DNA of 64,000 bases from Talinum fruticosum (Eukaryota > Streptophyta > Magnoliopsida > Caryophyllales > Talinaceae): positions 1,612,001 to 1,676,000 of the forward strand of contig JAITYX010000100.1 in the NCBI GenBank assembly GCA_021018815.1. The letters run 5' to 3'. The position numbers and the translations under genes are program-made. Numbering within the stretch: position 1 is the first letter of the stretch; the number at the start of each line of letters is the position of its first letter. A model generated the notes under the pieces. That model searched no databases. It worked only from the letters and a program-made list of their open reading frames with translations, and was not told the DNA's origin. Shown here in pieces: positions 10,857-24,729 of this stretch.

Positions 10857-13528
10857 TTTAGAAAGGGATTTTGAGAGAGAAAATGACGAAATTTTACTAG
10901 GAGAAGTAGATCGAAATTGTTGAATCGAAGAAATTGGATTGAAGAGTATATAATGAAGTAATCTTAGAACTTTACACCACCCAAAGGTTATATGACTATT
11001 CAATAAGACCTATTTTCTTTTGAGCATGCTCTTGGATACAATTATGTTATTATTACTCCCCACGGTTTCAATTTATAATCGGCGATAAAAATTAGGGTAT
11101 TTTTTTTTTATTTATTACCCATCAAAATGGGGTCTATGTCGGTTGCATTTCTATTAATGATAATCGGGTATATTGAAAAAATATTTTCACAAAAATACAA
11201 AGTAATTAATGAAAAGAAATGTGCTTAGTGTGAATGCTCGGATCTAGTCAGTGATCATATCCAATCAGATATCAAGGTTGTAAATGTTTTTTTTTTGCTG
11301 AAATGAAAATTTTAAAAATTTTGAATATAGGGGAATCAAAAACACAAAATTTCCATCATTCTTTTAAAAATCAAAATTAGGCAATAACATTTTTATATTT
11401 TTTTTGCTGAATAAAATTTTTTTAAAAATTAAATACAAAATAATTAATGAAAAGAAAGATCAAGATACCATATTTCAATGCTACCCTAATACTATGATTT
11501 ATGTTGCTATAAAAAGAAATTGAATTGATGAAATTCCATATTTCTTTCTACTTTTATCATAAATTATTGCAAGCTATATGATTGTACAAATTCGCCTCAC
11601 CAGTAGATATAAAATGCACCAAAATATGATTATTTTTAAAAAAGTATTGGCACATTTTTGGGTTGATTTAATAATATCAATTTATTAGGAAATGCATCAT
11701 ATCCAAGATTTTGAGCATAGAATTAAGAATTTTTGTGGAAAATTCATAACCTTTTTTTTATAAAAAAGTATGATTTCGTCTTGACCAATTACAACAATAA
11801 TACGAGTTTGCATGAGACAAGATGCTAAAAATTCATGCATTTCACTCAAGTTTCAATTGTTTTCTTAATAGCAGGTCAAAACACAAGCCATAATGTTGTA
11901 AGCTTGAATTGTGAAAGAAATTTCAAATTAAGGTAATTTAAATCATATTGATATCCATCATTATTGGAGAGGTATAAAAATTAAATTTATATGTAGGCTT
12001 GGAGCGTATTTGGTAAAACTCATAATATAATTATATATTCTCAAAAGACGTGTGTGGTTTAATCTCAATATTGGCTTTAAAAAAAATCAATTTTCTATTA
12101 CTTTGTATGGGTGCATAATAAGTGAACAAGGTTGCTTTTTTTCTTTTTTTTTTTAAAGATTTTACGTATATAATAAATTTATTGGTTTGTCAAAAAAATA
12201 TTTAGGTGATAAATAGTTATACATAAAAAAATATTGTAATGCATTAATAGTGAGAAGAACTTGTAAAAAAACCATAGAGGATTATTGTACTAATTGAATT
12301 GGATTAGATCCCGAAATTTTAAAATAAATTGTCAGGTTTAATAAAATAGAAGTTGTAGCTAGTGAATAGTAAATGGAAGTCCAATATATAATAAGTATGA
12401 ATTGGCATTTGATGAGGGTTCTTTATCTCATGACCGTGAAATTTTAAAATAAACACATTGAATTTCACTTGTCACCCGAGAAGCGAGTTGTTCTTAGGAC
12501 CTTCAACCATACGCATTTGATAATGGCCAGTTCAAAACAAGTTCATAACAACAATAATACATGTTTTGCAATCAACTCATATAAGGTTTCGATCAAGGCG
12601 TGCCCAAACTTAACTTTGACATGGAGACAAACTTTTATGGACACAAAAATAAAATGACTATACGTACCTTTCGTTTCTCTTTTGGGGAAGGGGCTGCCAA
12701 GTTTAATTAAGACTAATTTCTGAAAATTCATACCAATCTAAGTGATAAGTGTAAATTGTAACTGTTATTATGATTTAAAGAAAAAGTAAAATAAAAAAGA
12801 GTTACAATTGACTAAGTTGCTTGGTAGGTTTGCACGCGAATTAAGAATATAAAACGTATAAATAAGAGAAACATGACAAATGGGAGAGAGAGAGAGAAAT
12901 AATGAAGAGGTCACATTTTTCGTCACTTAGGATACCCACCAACCTCACGTGTACTCTACGCACACCATACCATACCATCATTGTTTATCTTGAGCAATTA
13001 ATTACTACTACTATTATCTACTTAATTCAATTTATATTAGGGAGTGCCTTTTGTTTCTAATAAATACACCATGTAAAGTAAAACAAACACAAACAATAGA
13101 AATTAAATTTTATCAAATTAGTTATATGACTTATTTAGGATCGACATGCTAACTTGTTCAATCGGCTCGTTTAGACTTGCAAAGTTTAGAAATCCAAATA
13201 TTGAAAGCTCAGGCTGGGCTTGGGTTAGTAATGAGCTCCACTTGGCAAGATTTAAAGTGAGTTTGAGTCAATTCGTCTCAATTATAACCCTAGCCTCCCT
13301 CTAAAAAAAAACTCCGTTTAAATAAAACTTATGAACTTTATATAAAATAAAAAGTCTTAATTAAGCTAAATTTTTTAAAAAAATTTGAATGAGTGGTTGA
13401 ATAACATTAATTACTTAAAATGATAATAATTTTTTTATAAAATAAAACTTATGAACTACGTATAAAATAAAAAATTTTAATCATTAAAAGTATTAAAGGG
13501 TATAAGTGTAATTTTGAGGAATTTAAAT
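10857..13528. other. Divergent intergenic region between the MBD gene and RPF2
   Basis: About 2.7 kb of AT-rich DNA with many A and T runs. The MBD leader and promoter occupy the left 100-150 bases. No open frame here resembles a known protein and I saw no complete mobile element. The two flanking genes point away from each other. Confidence 0.55.
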
Positions 13529-13529
13529 A

Positions 13530-13538
13530 AAACCCTAA
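13530..13538 (+). promoter_or_regulatory. Telo-box upstream of RPF2
   Basis: AAACCCTAA is the plant telo-box, a known element in promoters of ribosomal and ribosome-biogenesis genes. It lies just before the CT-rich leader (about 13545-13750) of the RPF2 gene, which fits that class of gene. Binding is inferred, not shown. Confidence 0.55.
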
Positions 13539-13999
13539 CCTAACTCCCTCCCCTGTCATTAGCCTCCTTGCTCCTGGCAGTCCCGACCTCCCTCTCATTC
13601 ACCCCTCTCTCCCGGTCTCTGCTCCCTCTTGCTCTCCGGCTCCCTCTTTGCCGTCGCTGGGCTCTTTCTCTCCGACTCTCACTATCCACGTTCCTCGCCG
13701 GTTCGTTGTTTCTCTCGCTCTCCGGCTCCCGCTCTCTCTATCGTTGTTAGGTATGTTTAATTGGATCTGAAAATGGCGCCTCTCGCTCCATTGTTTTTGG
13801 TATGTTCATTGGTTTTTGGTATGTTCAATAATGAAGTAGATAGATATGGCTATCCAATGTTGGAGAAATTGGTGCTGGCTAACCAATTCGAATTAGAGCA
13901 ACTATTGTAGTACTAGTCTAAACCTCCCAGGATTTTTCAATTGGGTTTGTACTGTCGTTTTAAACCTTCGTTTCGTTGTTAACAGTGAAGTTACTGAAA

Positions 14000-16900
14000 A
14001 TGTTGAAAGTGAAGACGCCCAAAACGGGAAGAGCTAGGCGCGAGCTCGAGAAACGAGCCCCTAAGCTTGTGAGTTACTGTAGTTTTCTGGGTTCTAGTTG
14101 TCTTTTTGTTTGTGATTTCTTATCTATTATGTTGTTTTGGTATTGGTAGGTGGAAAATGAGAAGAAGACTCTTATTCTCCATGGCACCAAAACTAGTCAT
14201 GTACTCAACGCGGTGCTAACTGAAATCTATCACCTTAAGAAGGAAAACTCGATCAAATACACCAGGAAGAATGACAAGATTAGACCATTTGAAGCCGGGG
14301 GCGAAACTTCTTTGGAGTTCTACTCTCAGAAAACTGATTGTGGCCTTTTTGTGGTCAGTCTAGTCAACTCTTCTTTCTCCAATCTCTCCCTCTCTCTACA
14401 TACACACTTGTTCTTTTTATTTGATTGATTATATTCTATTTGATTGATTATGTGAAATTCAGCTGGAATATCCTGCTCCCCTTCTCATTTCATGATAAGT
14501 TCCACTATTCTTATTTCTTGTGGTTGTTAATTGGGACACTAGCCTGACATTTGCAAGTAATATTGGCGAGGGAAGTAAAATTTTACAACTTCATCATTGG
14601 AGCAAATATAACAATATCGACGTTATGTAAGAGCTTGAGTGTGGATCTAAATATATAGTTTTGGCTGTGGTGTAGGCGACTACTCTATGCTCGATTTCTG
14701 TTGATGATTTGCAAATGATAACGTGATTCTTGAAGTTCCAGAAAAGTAGGAACAGCTTAGTCTCCCTTTCTGTGTATCCTATTTGATTTTTAATTTTTTC
14801 CTTGTGATGAAAGAAAGTCAAGGATAATGAATGTGCTATTACATCTAGCTTTATTCTTTTGCGTACATAGATTATGAATGGGGTTTTTGTCTTTTATCAG
14901 GGATCATTGACCATGGACATTTCCCGTAAGGTTTGAAAACCGTAGAGCCCCGATTACAACTATACCATTGGCCGATTGTATATAAATAAGCCAATTAATT
15001 AATTTACAAAGTTATTTTGGCAAGCTATGTATTCCAACATTATCTGCATATATAGACCAAAAGCTCTAAGCTCAATTGGTACGAGGTTGAGTTTCCACAC
15101 TCCCATCAAAGTATGAATGCTAGTGGGTGCATAATTTCCTTGCGGGAAATTGTGGACTCTTGCAAGTTCTTTTGGTTTCAGGGCTTGGCCTTTGCTGGGC
15201 CTTGCCCACTTACCATTGCCCAAAAAAATTATCTGCATGTATGGAACAATGACATAAGATTATTCGGCAGCAAATCAAAAAATTAATAGGAGCTCCCTGC
15301 TAGGTGGACATACACTCTAATTTTCATACTAGAGCTACCATAATTCCCCTAATATATCAAGTCAACGTTGTTATATTATTTGCTTTGTTGGATTTTTCTT
15401 GAGAAGGTATGATCCTAGGTTTAGAGTTTGGAGCATTGCACGAGTTGAATGTATTCGCTGGCTAGTTTGCCCACAGAAGTTATATACGTATCACAGCATG
15501 GCTTCAGGTTGATTGACGTAACAATGAGTGAGGATGAAGAAATTCGGTGACTGTTGGTTTCTTAATGATATACTTTAGCTGGTGGAGGATAGAATAGACT
15601 TTGCTGATGTGGTGCTTTTCTGTTAGCATTAGGCTTTAGTGTACCTGCTGGATTGGCAGGCACCTAAAGGTGCTATTTTTGCAACTTTTCTCATGGGATG
15701 GGCCAGAGATTGCATGGTGCTTGATTAACCATTATTGAGTGGTGGAAAATAGATGAGTAGTGAAAATGGTCTGGATGTGGGAAAATAGAGGAAGAGAAAT
15801 TTGCTCTATTCTGTTTCTCTGTAATTTGATAAAGCAGGCAAAAGTGAATGTTAACGTTGTTGTTGAGGGTGCAGGATTATACGAATTTGAGAGAGGGTGC
15901 TAATTTTCCCAAGTGTTCAGGCACCACTTTCTTTAATTGAATTGTTTAAGTTCTGTGACTTCTATCTTAATTGGTTTAACCAGTAATTTCTGTGGGAAGC
16001 TTTCATTGAAACTTATGAAGGAGTATGATTTTATGGCTTGTGTTTGAGTAGTTCATATTGCGAGATTAGAAAGCTTGTGTGCTATAGGGTGCGGCTTTCC
16101 TAAGATTCAGTAATACTAGATGACATGCAAATTCTGTTTAAATGGATTTTGTGCGAATTCAGGATTACTGTGGGGTAATGATCAGGCGCTATTGTTATGT
16201 TGGAGACACAGCAACCTTAATTCTAAAAACGTGTATGAGATGCATGATTTGAATTTCTTCGCCTCCATTTCCAGAGGAGATGCAATGCAAATTCCCAAGT
16301 CTCATTGAGTTTTGTGTCATGATGCACATCAAGCCGAGGCACAAGGTGCGAGCCTCTAGTGTTCTCTTGATAAATTCAAATATTGATCACAATGTACATC
16401 TTTGCTTATAATGTCCGAAATCTTTAAAATTGAGTTGATCTATGTTGACATGTATCAATTCTGCCTTGCTAAAGCTTTATATCTCTGCATTATTGGATCT
16501 CTTCCTATGATTGCACTTTTTAATGTTACCATTGTTTGTTGGAAAAAATACATAAAAGTTTACAGTGGTTTGGAAAAGCTGTTTGGTTTGTCTTTGATGG
16601 GCTACAGAGATTGATTCTCAGTCAAGACATTATCAGGCATTTGTTCAAATATTAGCTTTTAATTCATTGCATGTTCTATCCCTGCTATTACAGTGTTAAA
16701 AGTATTGCTGTACTAATGACTGGTTAGATTTTGTTTTTTATTATTCACATCAACCTGCTCAAGTTGTTTATTGCCATTATTCTGCAGTTTGGTTCTCACT
16801 CAAAAAAGCGGCCAGATAATCTTGTTATTGGTCGATTCTATGATCATCATATATATGATCTGGTGGAGGTTGGAGTCGAGAATTTCAAGTCCCTCCAATC

Positions 16901-18101
16901 GTTTTCATACGACAAGAAGATAGCACCAAAGATGGGGTCAAAACCTCTCATTGCTTTTGTTGGTGAAGGATTTGAGAGTGTTGAAGAGCTGAAACATTTA
17001 AAGGAAGTTCTGCTTGACCTCTTGAGAGGAGAGGTATCTGCAGCTTTCTGTTACCTTTTTTTGTCCTTTTCACTTTTCATGCATCATTTACAAGGATGCA
17101 TTGACATATGTGCAATCCTATTGCAGGTAGTGGAGAATTTGAATCTTGCAGGATTGGACCGCATTTACGTATGTACTGCTGTTTCTTCTAACAGGGTGTT
17201 GCTCAGTCACTGTGCATTGAAGCTTAAGAAGTCTGGAACTGTTGTTCCAAGGATGGAGTTGGTTGAAGTTGGCCCTTCCATGGATCTGGTGGTCAGGCGA
17301 CATCGTCTTCCTAATGAGGGCTTAAGGAAAGAAGCCATGAAGACCGCCCCAGAACATACAAAGAAGAAGGTTAGCTTACAATTGTTGGCTGTAGTTTGAA
17401 TTATCCTTTCCCCCTCTGGAAAAAAAGAGAAAGTGAGAGAAGGAGAGCTGCAAATCACCCTAGGGCTAAGGTTGAGAAATGTTCTTTGTGCAGGTGAAAA
17501 ACGTCAAGGGAGATCCCATATTGGGCAAGACAGGAAAGATCTATATTCCTGATCAGAAGGTGAGTCTTGATTTTCTTATGGTTCACCTTTCCAGTATGGT
17601 AAAGATAATAACTTTATGTCGTTCCTGTCCATTTGTTAGCAGTGTCCTCTTTTTCTGCCAATTTGGTGAAGACATTTGCAAATGTTGGTTCTAGTACTTA
17701 GATCTGGAAAAGCAAATTCTACTGATTGATCTAAGGTTTGCTTGATCGATATTGATTGCATTTTTTTGGCAAAAACTCAGCCAAGCCCCAAATGAGACAA
17801 CCCAAACCTGATGCTACCAAATATTCTGTTAGCCTATTTTGTCGTAAAGTATGTAATCCAAATTAATCCTACCCAAATGATGTATTAATAGGGTTTGGTG
17901 GTACTATTGTTGTACTATATCCTTGGTGTTTCTTACCATACATAACGTCTTATGTCCTGTGCATAGGTTGGAGAAATGGCCCTTCCGAACAAAGCCAAGG
18001 GGGTGAAGAGGGAACGCCGAGAAGCAAAGAAGAACAAGGATGGCAACGGACAAGTTGTGAAGAAGCAGAAGAAAGAGGACTCTTCTGTTCCGTCTGCCTA
18101 A
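14000..18101 (+). CDS. RPF2: Ribosome production factor 2 homologue (Brix domain)
   Basis: Six coding exons: 14000-14068, 14150-14353, 16788-17033, 17127-17369, 17494-17559, 17967-18101, all phase 0, giving 320 residues. RPF2 family proteins act in the nucleolus with RRS1 to load the 5S RNP (5S rRNA, uL5, uL18) into pre-60S particles. Visible features: basic N-terminus (MLKVKTPKTGRARRELEKRA), the Brix-domain start KTLILHGTKTS, the conserved GGETSLEFYSQKTDCGLFV, SHSKKRPDNLVIGRFYDH, RMELVEVGPSMDLVVRR, GKIYIPDQK, and a Lys-rich C-terminus. The length matches the family. A leader intron is likely at 13751-13985 (GTATGT...AACAG), placing 14 leader bases before the ATG. Intron 2 is long (2.4 kb) and carries a SINE. 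A CT-rich leader and telo-box precede it. Convincing. Confidence 0.95.
15054..15227 (+). mobile_element. SINE insertion in RPF2 intron 2
   Basis: A segment of about 174 bases flanked by direct repeats ATTATCTGCATATAT (15039-15053) and ATTATCTGCATGTAT (15228-15242), which differ at one base. Inside, near the left end, is TAAGCTCAATTGGTACGAGG, an A-box-like pol III promoter; a weaker B-box-like stretch follows near 15110. The right end is CCCAAAAAAA. A 15-bp target duplication, internal pol III A box and short A-rich end are the marks of a tRNA-derived SINE. Confidence 0.75.
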
Positions 18102-19665
18102 AAGACAATGGCTGGACAATTTTGACCTGTAATATGAAAAACACTGGTAGCAGAAAAGAGAAGATAGGAGAGGAATGCAGTGCGTGTGGTCCAAGAGAGG
18201 AGAGAGAAAGAGTAATATGATTCATGCGCCAGCAAGCAAACTTTTGGTGGGAGTGAGAGAGTGGGGTTGTTTGCTTTTTAAGCCTGGGGCTGGGGTTGTT
18301 AGCATCTGCATCATTAACGTAACCCACGCCAACATAGTGCATGTTATCAAACACACCATGTGGATGTGGTAGACAAACGCATCCTTTTATAATGTATTCA
18401 TTTGCCCAATTATACTGCCCTCTACTTTGCTTGATTATTTCATTTCCTCTACTATCTATGCCAAATCTAAGCCTTAGATCCTCCCTCTCTCTCTCTCTGA
18501 TACACAAACAAATAATGTTATTATTATTATTGGTGGTACCTCTTTCTGAATCTTTCCTCTCCCCACCCCCTCTTTTTCATGTTTGTCAATTTATTGTGTT
18601 ATTTTCATAACAAAACATGTTATGGACCTATTGGTACTTGAGCTTTAGTAGATGGACGAGTGATGGGATGTAGGCCCATCTAGATTACGAGCGAACCCAT
18701 CTAGGTTACGAGGGATTTTTAGTTGGACACGGCTAATTGTGAGTTTTCAATTGAGCGCTCGTATGTTTTCACATGGGTTTTGTTGATTCACTATATTCAA
18801 GATTGGTTATTTTGACCATTTGACACAAAAAAAGAAAGTTGAATACTTGACCACCATTGAAAACCATGGTTAATCATGTGACCATGAAATAGCCCCAATA
18901 TTTGGGCTTAAATAAAAAGAAGAAAAACAAACATGCTTTCAAGTTTGCTTAAGCATCACCCACCTGTGTTTCTCTCTCCCTCTCATGAATGATAAAATGG
19001 ACCATGTTGTCCCCACACCTTTTGTCCTCATAAAGCTCATCAACACTTTTGCCCTTTGGTCAAAAGGGTCATTAATTCAATTAGAAAATACTACACCTTA
19101 AATTAATTAATAAATCACCCTAAATTAACTAAGAGTATCAATCGATCAAAAAAAAAAAACTAAAAGTATCAAGGCTCTCCTCTGTCGCCACCCTTAAAAA
19201 AAAAAGGGGTTGTCAAAAATGGAGCTGTTCCTTCCTAACAAACGCTGCTTCAGCCTCAGGGGATTCTAGAGAGAGAAAGCCAGAGAGAAGAGAGAAAGAG
19301 AGTTCGGTAAAGCCGCTGGCAGTGACGATACATAAACTTGCAGATCTCGAAGCCCTAACTTCTCTCTCCGGAGATTCATTATCTTCTTTCTTGTTCAAGA
19401 AATCCTTCATTGTTCTTCGTGTGAATTTCAGTTCGAGATCGGCGTTTCTGCGCTTCGATTTCTTGGAGATTGCCTACCTGCATTGATTCTGTTATCTCTT
19501 CCGATTACTTTTTCCTTCGCACTTTATTCAACTTTGCATTCATCCTTCATTGTTTTTTGAGAGGGAAAGAAAAGGTTTCTTTTTTGGTGTTGTATTCTGT
19601 TGGCGAAGCATTTTTCCTATATGAATTGAGAATCTGAGTTGGATTGATCCTTCTCTCGGCGGTAA
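18102..19665. other. RPF2 3' UTR, intergenic DNA and ELMO gene leader
   Basis: The RPF2 3' UTR probably extends several hundred bases. A short 21-base direct repeat (CCCATCTAG.TTACGAG) occurs at 18675 and 18696. From about 19210 to 19665 is the likely leader of the ELMO gene, rich in GAGA runs. It contains a minimal upstream frame ATG-AAT-TGA at 19621-19629. No other gene is seen. Confidence 0.5.
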
Positions 19666-22600
19666 ATGGACGATCGAGGTGGTTCATTTGTCGCTGTGCG
19701 AAGGATTTCTCAAGGCTTGGACCGTGGCAGCGCCTACCATTCCAATTCCGGTACTCTCTCTCTCTCTCTCTGTATATGAACTGTAGACGGACAGGCTTTT
19801 CTGCGTGAGAATAAATAAGTAAAATGTTGCGAGTGACGAATCTTGGAGATGTCATTATCTGGTGCTATTTTAATGAGCTTAATTGATTGATAGAGCTGTA
19901 TGTAAGGTGGATACTGAAAATTAAGCGACTCACTGAGGTATATGGTTGGCCCTCACGTTCCTAATTTACTTAGTCAAATAATATTCTTTTAAGTGTGTAT
20001 CAATATTAGGATTCAACCTCTGAATCGAAACTTTGTCATTTTTGGCTGGCTATGTGTATCCGAACCTGTCATTGCGCTGGAAGCTCAAACAATACTTGTT
20101 CATTTTCTTTTCTTCTTTTTTTTTTGTTTCGTCACCCCCTCATTCATTCGGAAATTTGGCGGAAAATATGGATGGATTGCATCCACCCCTTGTCTTCTTC
20201 AGAGATGGTGATTATTCTTTTCACTTGTTTCCTGATGAACCTTATAAATGTTGTTTGTTTTCTTGCCTTTGAAATCTCTCTAAATTCTTGAAGTTTATTT
20301 TGCCTATGGATCATTGTCGTTATGCATTGTGAACTAGGTACATTGTTTGTAAATTACTTCAAGGTAATTCGTTCTAGAGTTCTAAAGAACTGGATATGTT
20401 GGCTTTAAATAGGAATTTGTCACGATGGTTTTTGGTTCATTTTTCGTATTGACTAGTGTAAGCTGATGTTTGCTGCAGCTGAGGTTGTTGCAGGATCAGC
20501 AGCATGGCTAGGAAGAGGTCTTTCTTGTGTTTGTGCTCAAAGAAGAGACAGTGATGCTCGTCCCTCATTTGAGTTGACCCCATCCCAGGTGATTTTATTG
20601 GAGATTAAAACAGCTTATCAGTGGACTTAGGATGTTTTATTGCTATATAGGTTATTTGGCATTTTGATCTGCTCGTGATTCCTCTGTGGCGCTGGATTCT
20701 TAGTTTTATGTCTGTATAATACTGGATAGAAATGTAAAGATTTGCTCGTACAAGAATCAATTGTTTTGGTCAATATATCTCTCAGTCCCTCCAATGCACC
20801 AAGAATTGGGAAAAATTATAATAAGAATTTGAAGCATCGTGTTAAGAGCAAGGGATGGGGAGAAGCTGAGGGACTGAGTGTTGAGATTGCAGAACAAGTG
20901 ATGCTATAACAATTGATTAATTAGATGTTTGTTACTGTATTGTTATTCATTTTCAGCTCTTGTACTAGTGATTAGATAGCAGCCTCTCTGTTGACTTTCC
21001 AGTTTATCTGAATTGCTTGTGTAGCTTTTTATGCTTATGTTCTCTCTATCCCATCGTTTTTTATTTGTATTTTTCTTTTTCTGACCTTCAAATGCTGCGA
21101 AAGCACTGGTTCCACTGAGATGAAAGGAGGCGAATTTGTTCCACACTTTATTTTTTCACCCTTTAGAGGCTTTTTTTTTCCATGTCATGTCAAAGCTAGG
21201 AAACTTTTTTTCAGTGTGCTTCATTTTTTAACTTTATTTTCAATTTATCTAATTGCTTCACATAGTCTTCTATAATATTTTAATTTTACTTTTGGATTCC
21301 ATTCCTTCAGGAGGAATGCTTGCAGAGACTGCAGAGCCGTATTGATGTCACCTACGATAGCTCAAATCCCGATCACCAGGTATCCTCACTTGCCCTCCTT
21401 GATGCTTTTGTAGATTTTGGCCTTATTAAATTGTGGTCGGGTGATTTTTTATGGGTGTTCGCATATTCATCATCTTAAGTCTTCTGATTAGGCATGAAAA
21501 CATAATACCTCCTGACGTTGCTTCTTTTTTTTTTTTTTTTTCTGTGCTTGAATCTTAAAGGAAGCACTGAGGGCCTTGTGGCGTGCTGCCTTTCCTGGTA
21601 AGGAGCTTCATGATTTGATATCTGACCAGTGGAAGGAAATGGGGTGGCAGGGGAAAGATCCATCCACAGACTTCAGGTATTTTAGTGTTTATGTGTTTAG
21701 ATATATCTTTGTTTTGCTCATGTTGCCGAATACTTATTTTGCTGTGCTTGACAGGGGTGGTGGCTTTATATCACTGGAGAATTTGTTGTATTTTGCTAGA
21801 AATTTTCCGGTATGTTCTGACTGTAAATGTATTGATGAAAATGGACACTCTTGCCTTTCTTTTTGTTCAATATATAAATTAGATCTCTGGAATACGGGTA
21901 TAAAACTCGTGTACACTTTTGTTTGTTCATGGTGTCATGAGATATTATTCCTTTATGCCTCTCTATTTGATTTTTAGGCATCTAATTCAAAAGAGGAAAG
22001 GAGGTTGTCATCATAGCATTTCTATATGTTGTTACTTTTGCTTGTCCTTGCTTATTTTAAGATTTTCGCTCTTTTCTAGTTTTTTGCGACTTTTTGGATT
22101 TTATATTGTATGTCTTATCATCAGTATCATATTTTGTGATTAAAGACAAAACTTCTTATCTTTTCTTGTTGATGCACATTTTATGAGGAGGATCTTGGGT
22201 ATTAACATGTGACTTCCTACTGTATTATACAGAAATCCTTCCAGGATCTTCTGCGCAAGCAGGAAGGTGATCGAGCAATGTGGGAGTACCCCTTTGCTGT
22301 GGCTGGTGTGAATATCACTTTTATGCTGATCCAGATGCTGGATCTCGAAGCAGGTGTGCATCTATGTGTGGTTGACTTGCTATTTTGATTATGGCTTCTG
22401 AATTGTAGTTCTTATGTTCAGAACTGCACTGCTGGAGATCACAACCTTGTCTGCTTTTGTTTTTTTTGTACGATATTAGGCAGTTTAATTGCATATTTTG
22501 TATTTCATATTTTGAAATGTATTCAAGTAATTCTTATGTTTTGATTTAATTTACCCTTTTACATTAGCTTCCGAAAATTGATACTAGCATTCAAAATATA

Positions 22601-23085
22601 CTTTTATCTCAGTGACATTTATCAATTTTGATTGTCATGTTATATGATATGGAGTCATCCACAGTTAGATGCCATAAAAGCTTATGATAAAACAAGCTGG
22701 GCCTTGGATTCACTGTTCCTTAAACAGGTTTCTATGTTCGGCTTGAAAAACACAATGCTGTCCATGTGGTGTCAATCTGTATGTTTCTTTCTTTTTTTTT
22801 TATTTTTAAAAAAAGACCTTTATGGCTAGATTTCTTTCCTTTTTTACAATTTGAAATGGGGCTCAGGCGTTTCCAATAAACTAGAACGAATTTAGAGCTT
22901 CCTTTCTGAGCAAATTGCAATATAAATTTACATTTGTGTAGATGTGTTTCCTGTAGACTTTAATTGTAGGAAATAAGTTGATTGGATTTTTCATACTGAC
23001 TTTATGATTTATTTTCAGCCAAGCCAAGAACTCTTGCTGGAGCAAGTTTTGTAAAGCTTCTTGCTGGTAATTTCACCTCCACACT

Positions 23086-23123
<38 letters not shown>

Positions 23124-23544
23124 GATCATCAAATACTTTTGGCTGTTTCCTGTGTGGTTAGCTTCTCCTTAGAAGAGGTTGCCTTTTTTTCCCTTGCAGA
23201 TAATGAATCAGCGTTTGATCTGCTGTACTGTATTGCATTCAAGTTGCTTGATCATCAGTGGCTTGAGATGCGCGCTTCATATATGGACTTCAATGTAAGT
23301 TCTCCTTGACCAGAATGTTTTATGGGACCGTTACGCTTTCCCCCAAAGTTTGATTAGCCAAGGGCGTTATCCATGATCATTTTCTGACTCTGTCAAAAAT
23401 TAATTGCATAACCAATGCTTTATCATTCTTTCTCCCTGATAGACGGTGATGAAAGCTACGCGCCGTCAGCTTGAGAGAGAGCTATTGCTGGATGATATAA
23501 CACGACTTGAAGACCTGCCATCATATAACCTTCTTACGAGATGA
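19666..23544 (+). CDS. ELMO/CED-12 domain protein
   Basis: Nine exons: 19666-19750, 20479-20588, 21311-21379, 21561-21676, 21755-21809, 22233-22353, 23019-23066, 23200-23294, 23443-23544, joining in frame to 266 residues. The ELMO domain runs roughly from residue 89 to 235: ALWRAAFPGKEL, the WKEMGWQGKDPSTDFRGGG core with LENLLYFARNFP, then MWEYPFAVAGVNITFMLIQM. In animals ELMO proteins work with Rac/ARL regulators; plant copies are small single-domain proteins whose role is poorly known, with a link to small-GTPase regulation inferred. The N-terminus has a short Cys-containing segment (WLGRGLSCVCAQRR). The start is the first ATG giving the full frame after a two-codon upstream frame. Introns hold a (TA)n tract at 23089-23120. 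Length matches plant homologues as I know them. Confidence 0.93.
23089..23120. repeat. (TA)n microsatellite in an ELMO-gene intron
   Basis: Uninterrupted TA for about 32 bases inside the intron between exons 7 and 8. Confidence 0.95.
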
Positions 23545-24696
23545 GGTAGCACTTGAGGAGAAACCAAGATGGGTATTAGATTCAGAACTGCTGGGGTTGT
23601 GTTTACTGTTTTTGAAGCACTCCACTCCTTGCGTAGGCCCTGTCGAGGGCCTCAATTCGATGTCTAACTTGGTGGGGTACTAATCGAAAGCGACTGGTAC
23701 GACACATTGGAACTATTCCTTAGATTTCCAAGCTGAGAAGGTTATGAAAAATCAGCAGTCTCTTAGGAGAGTGGATGGTACTCGAAGTGAACTGCTGTAG
23801 GTGGCCTAACATATTTGGCCGAAGAGCTGTTGTCTTTCCAATGAAAAATGTGCCGCTTTTTAAGGATCTGATTTTTCTATATTTTGGGATATCCATGTAG
23901 TTTATGCCTTGTTCTCGCTATTTGTGATGGGGAGAAGAAAGAGAAGGGGGGAGGGATTGAGCAAGGTCATCCATCCTCTGAAAAAGGTGTGCGTCAAACA
24001 AGTCTCTGTGTCCTAATGTAACGACATAATGTTGATGAAATCAAAGTACTTGTTAGTATGTTGCTGGCCTCCGCATGGGTTAGTAGTGGGCTTGGACATC
24101 AATCACCTTGCCCTCTTTTTAATCCTTACTTTCTTATACAGGAATGTGTCAGTCTCGGATGTGTTTTTTTTTTTTTTTTTTTGGATTCAGAAAAGGCATG
24201 AGCAAGCAGTATTATGATCAAGTCTAATCCCGCACGAAATCAACAAATGCAATTGCACTTACCCACCCAACGGTCCGCACTACAAACCGTAGTCTATACT
24301 TTCGGACAACTACGAATAACTTAGCTAACATTAGCATGTTTTGTTTATTGTTGGAATGGAAAGTGGCTATGTCTTTTGAAATTGGTCTTTCCAAGTCCGT
24401 CACATTGACACTGACATTGCCGAAAGAGCCACAACCGAACTTCATTCATTCACCAAAACGGTTGCCTCATTCCCTCATCCATCCAATGCTTATAACCAGC
24501 AAAATCGCCATTATTCAATCAACATACCAGTAGCTGTAACCAGAAGAATACCCAAAAAAAAAAAAAGAAAGAAAGAAGCCAACCATCAAGGGATCCAACT
24601 CATGCACTTGAGTTGCTCTGAAATGAAACAACTCAATCGAGCTCAATAAGGGGGTACAGTTTGCAGCTCCAAGAGCTTAATTTGGGTTCAAAAATT
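23545..24696. other. Convergent 3' regions of the ELMO and NDP kinase genes
   Basis: The two genes meet tail to tail. The left 500 bases fit the ELMO 3' UTR and the right few hundred bases the NDP kinase 3' UTR. T-run at 24165-24182 and A-run near 24555. No further gene is seen. Confidence 0.5.
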
Positions 24697-24729
24697 TCAC
24701 TCGTAAATCCACGAGTGAAGGCTGCTCTG

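Noticed and set aside
12469..12731. Short frames on both strands between the MBD gene and RPF2
   Set aside because: About 60 codons each, overlapping, no motif and no gene context.
17950..18507. 185-codon minus-strand frame over the end of RPF2
   Set aside because: It overlaps the last coding exon and 3' UTR of RPF2 in antisense; composition is that of a shadow frame.
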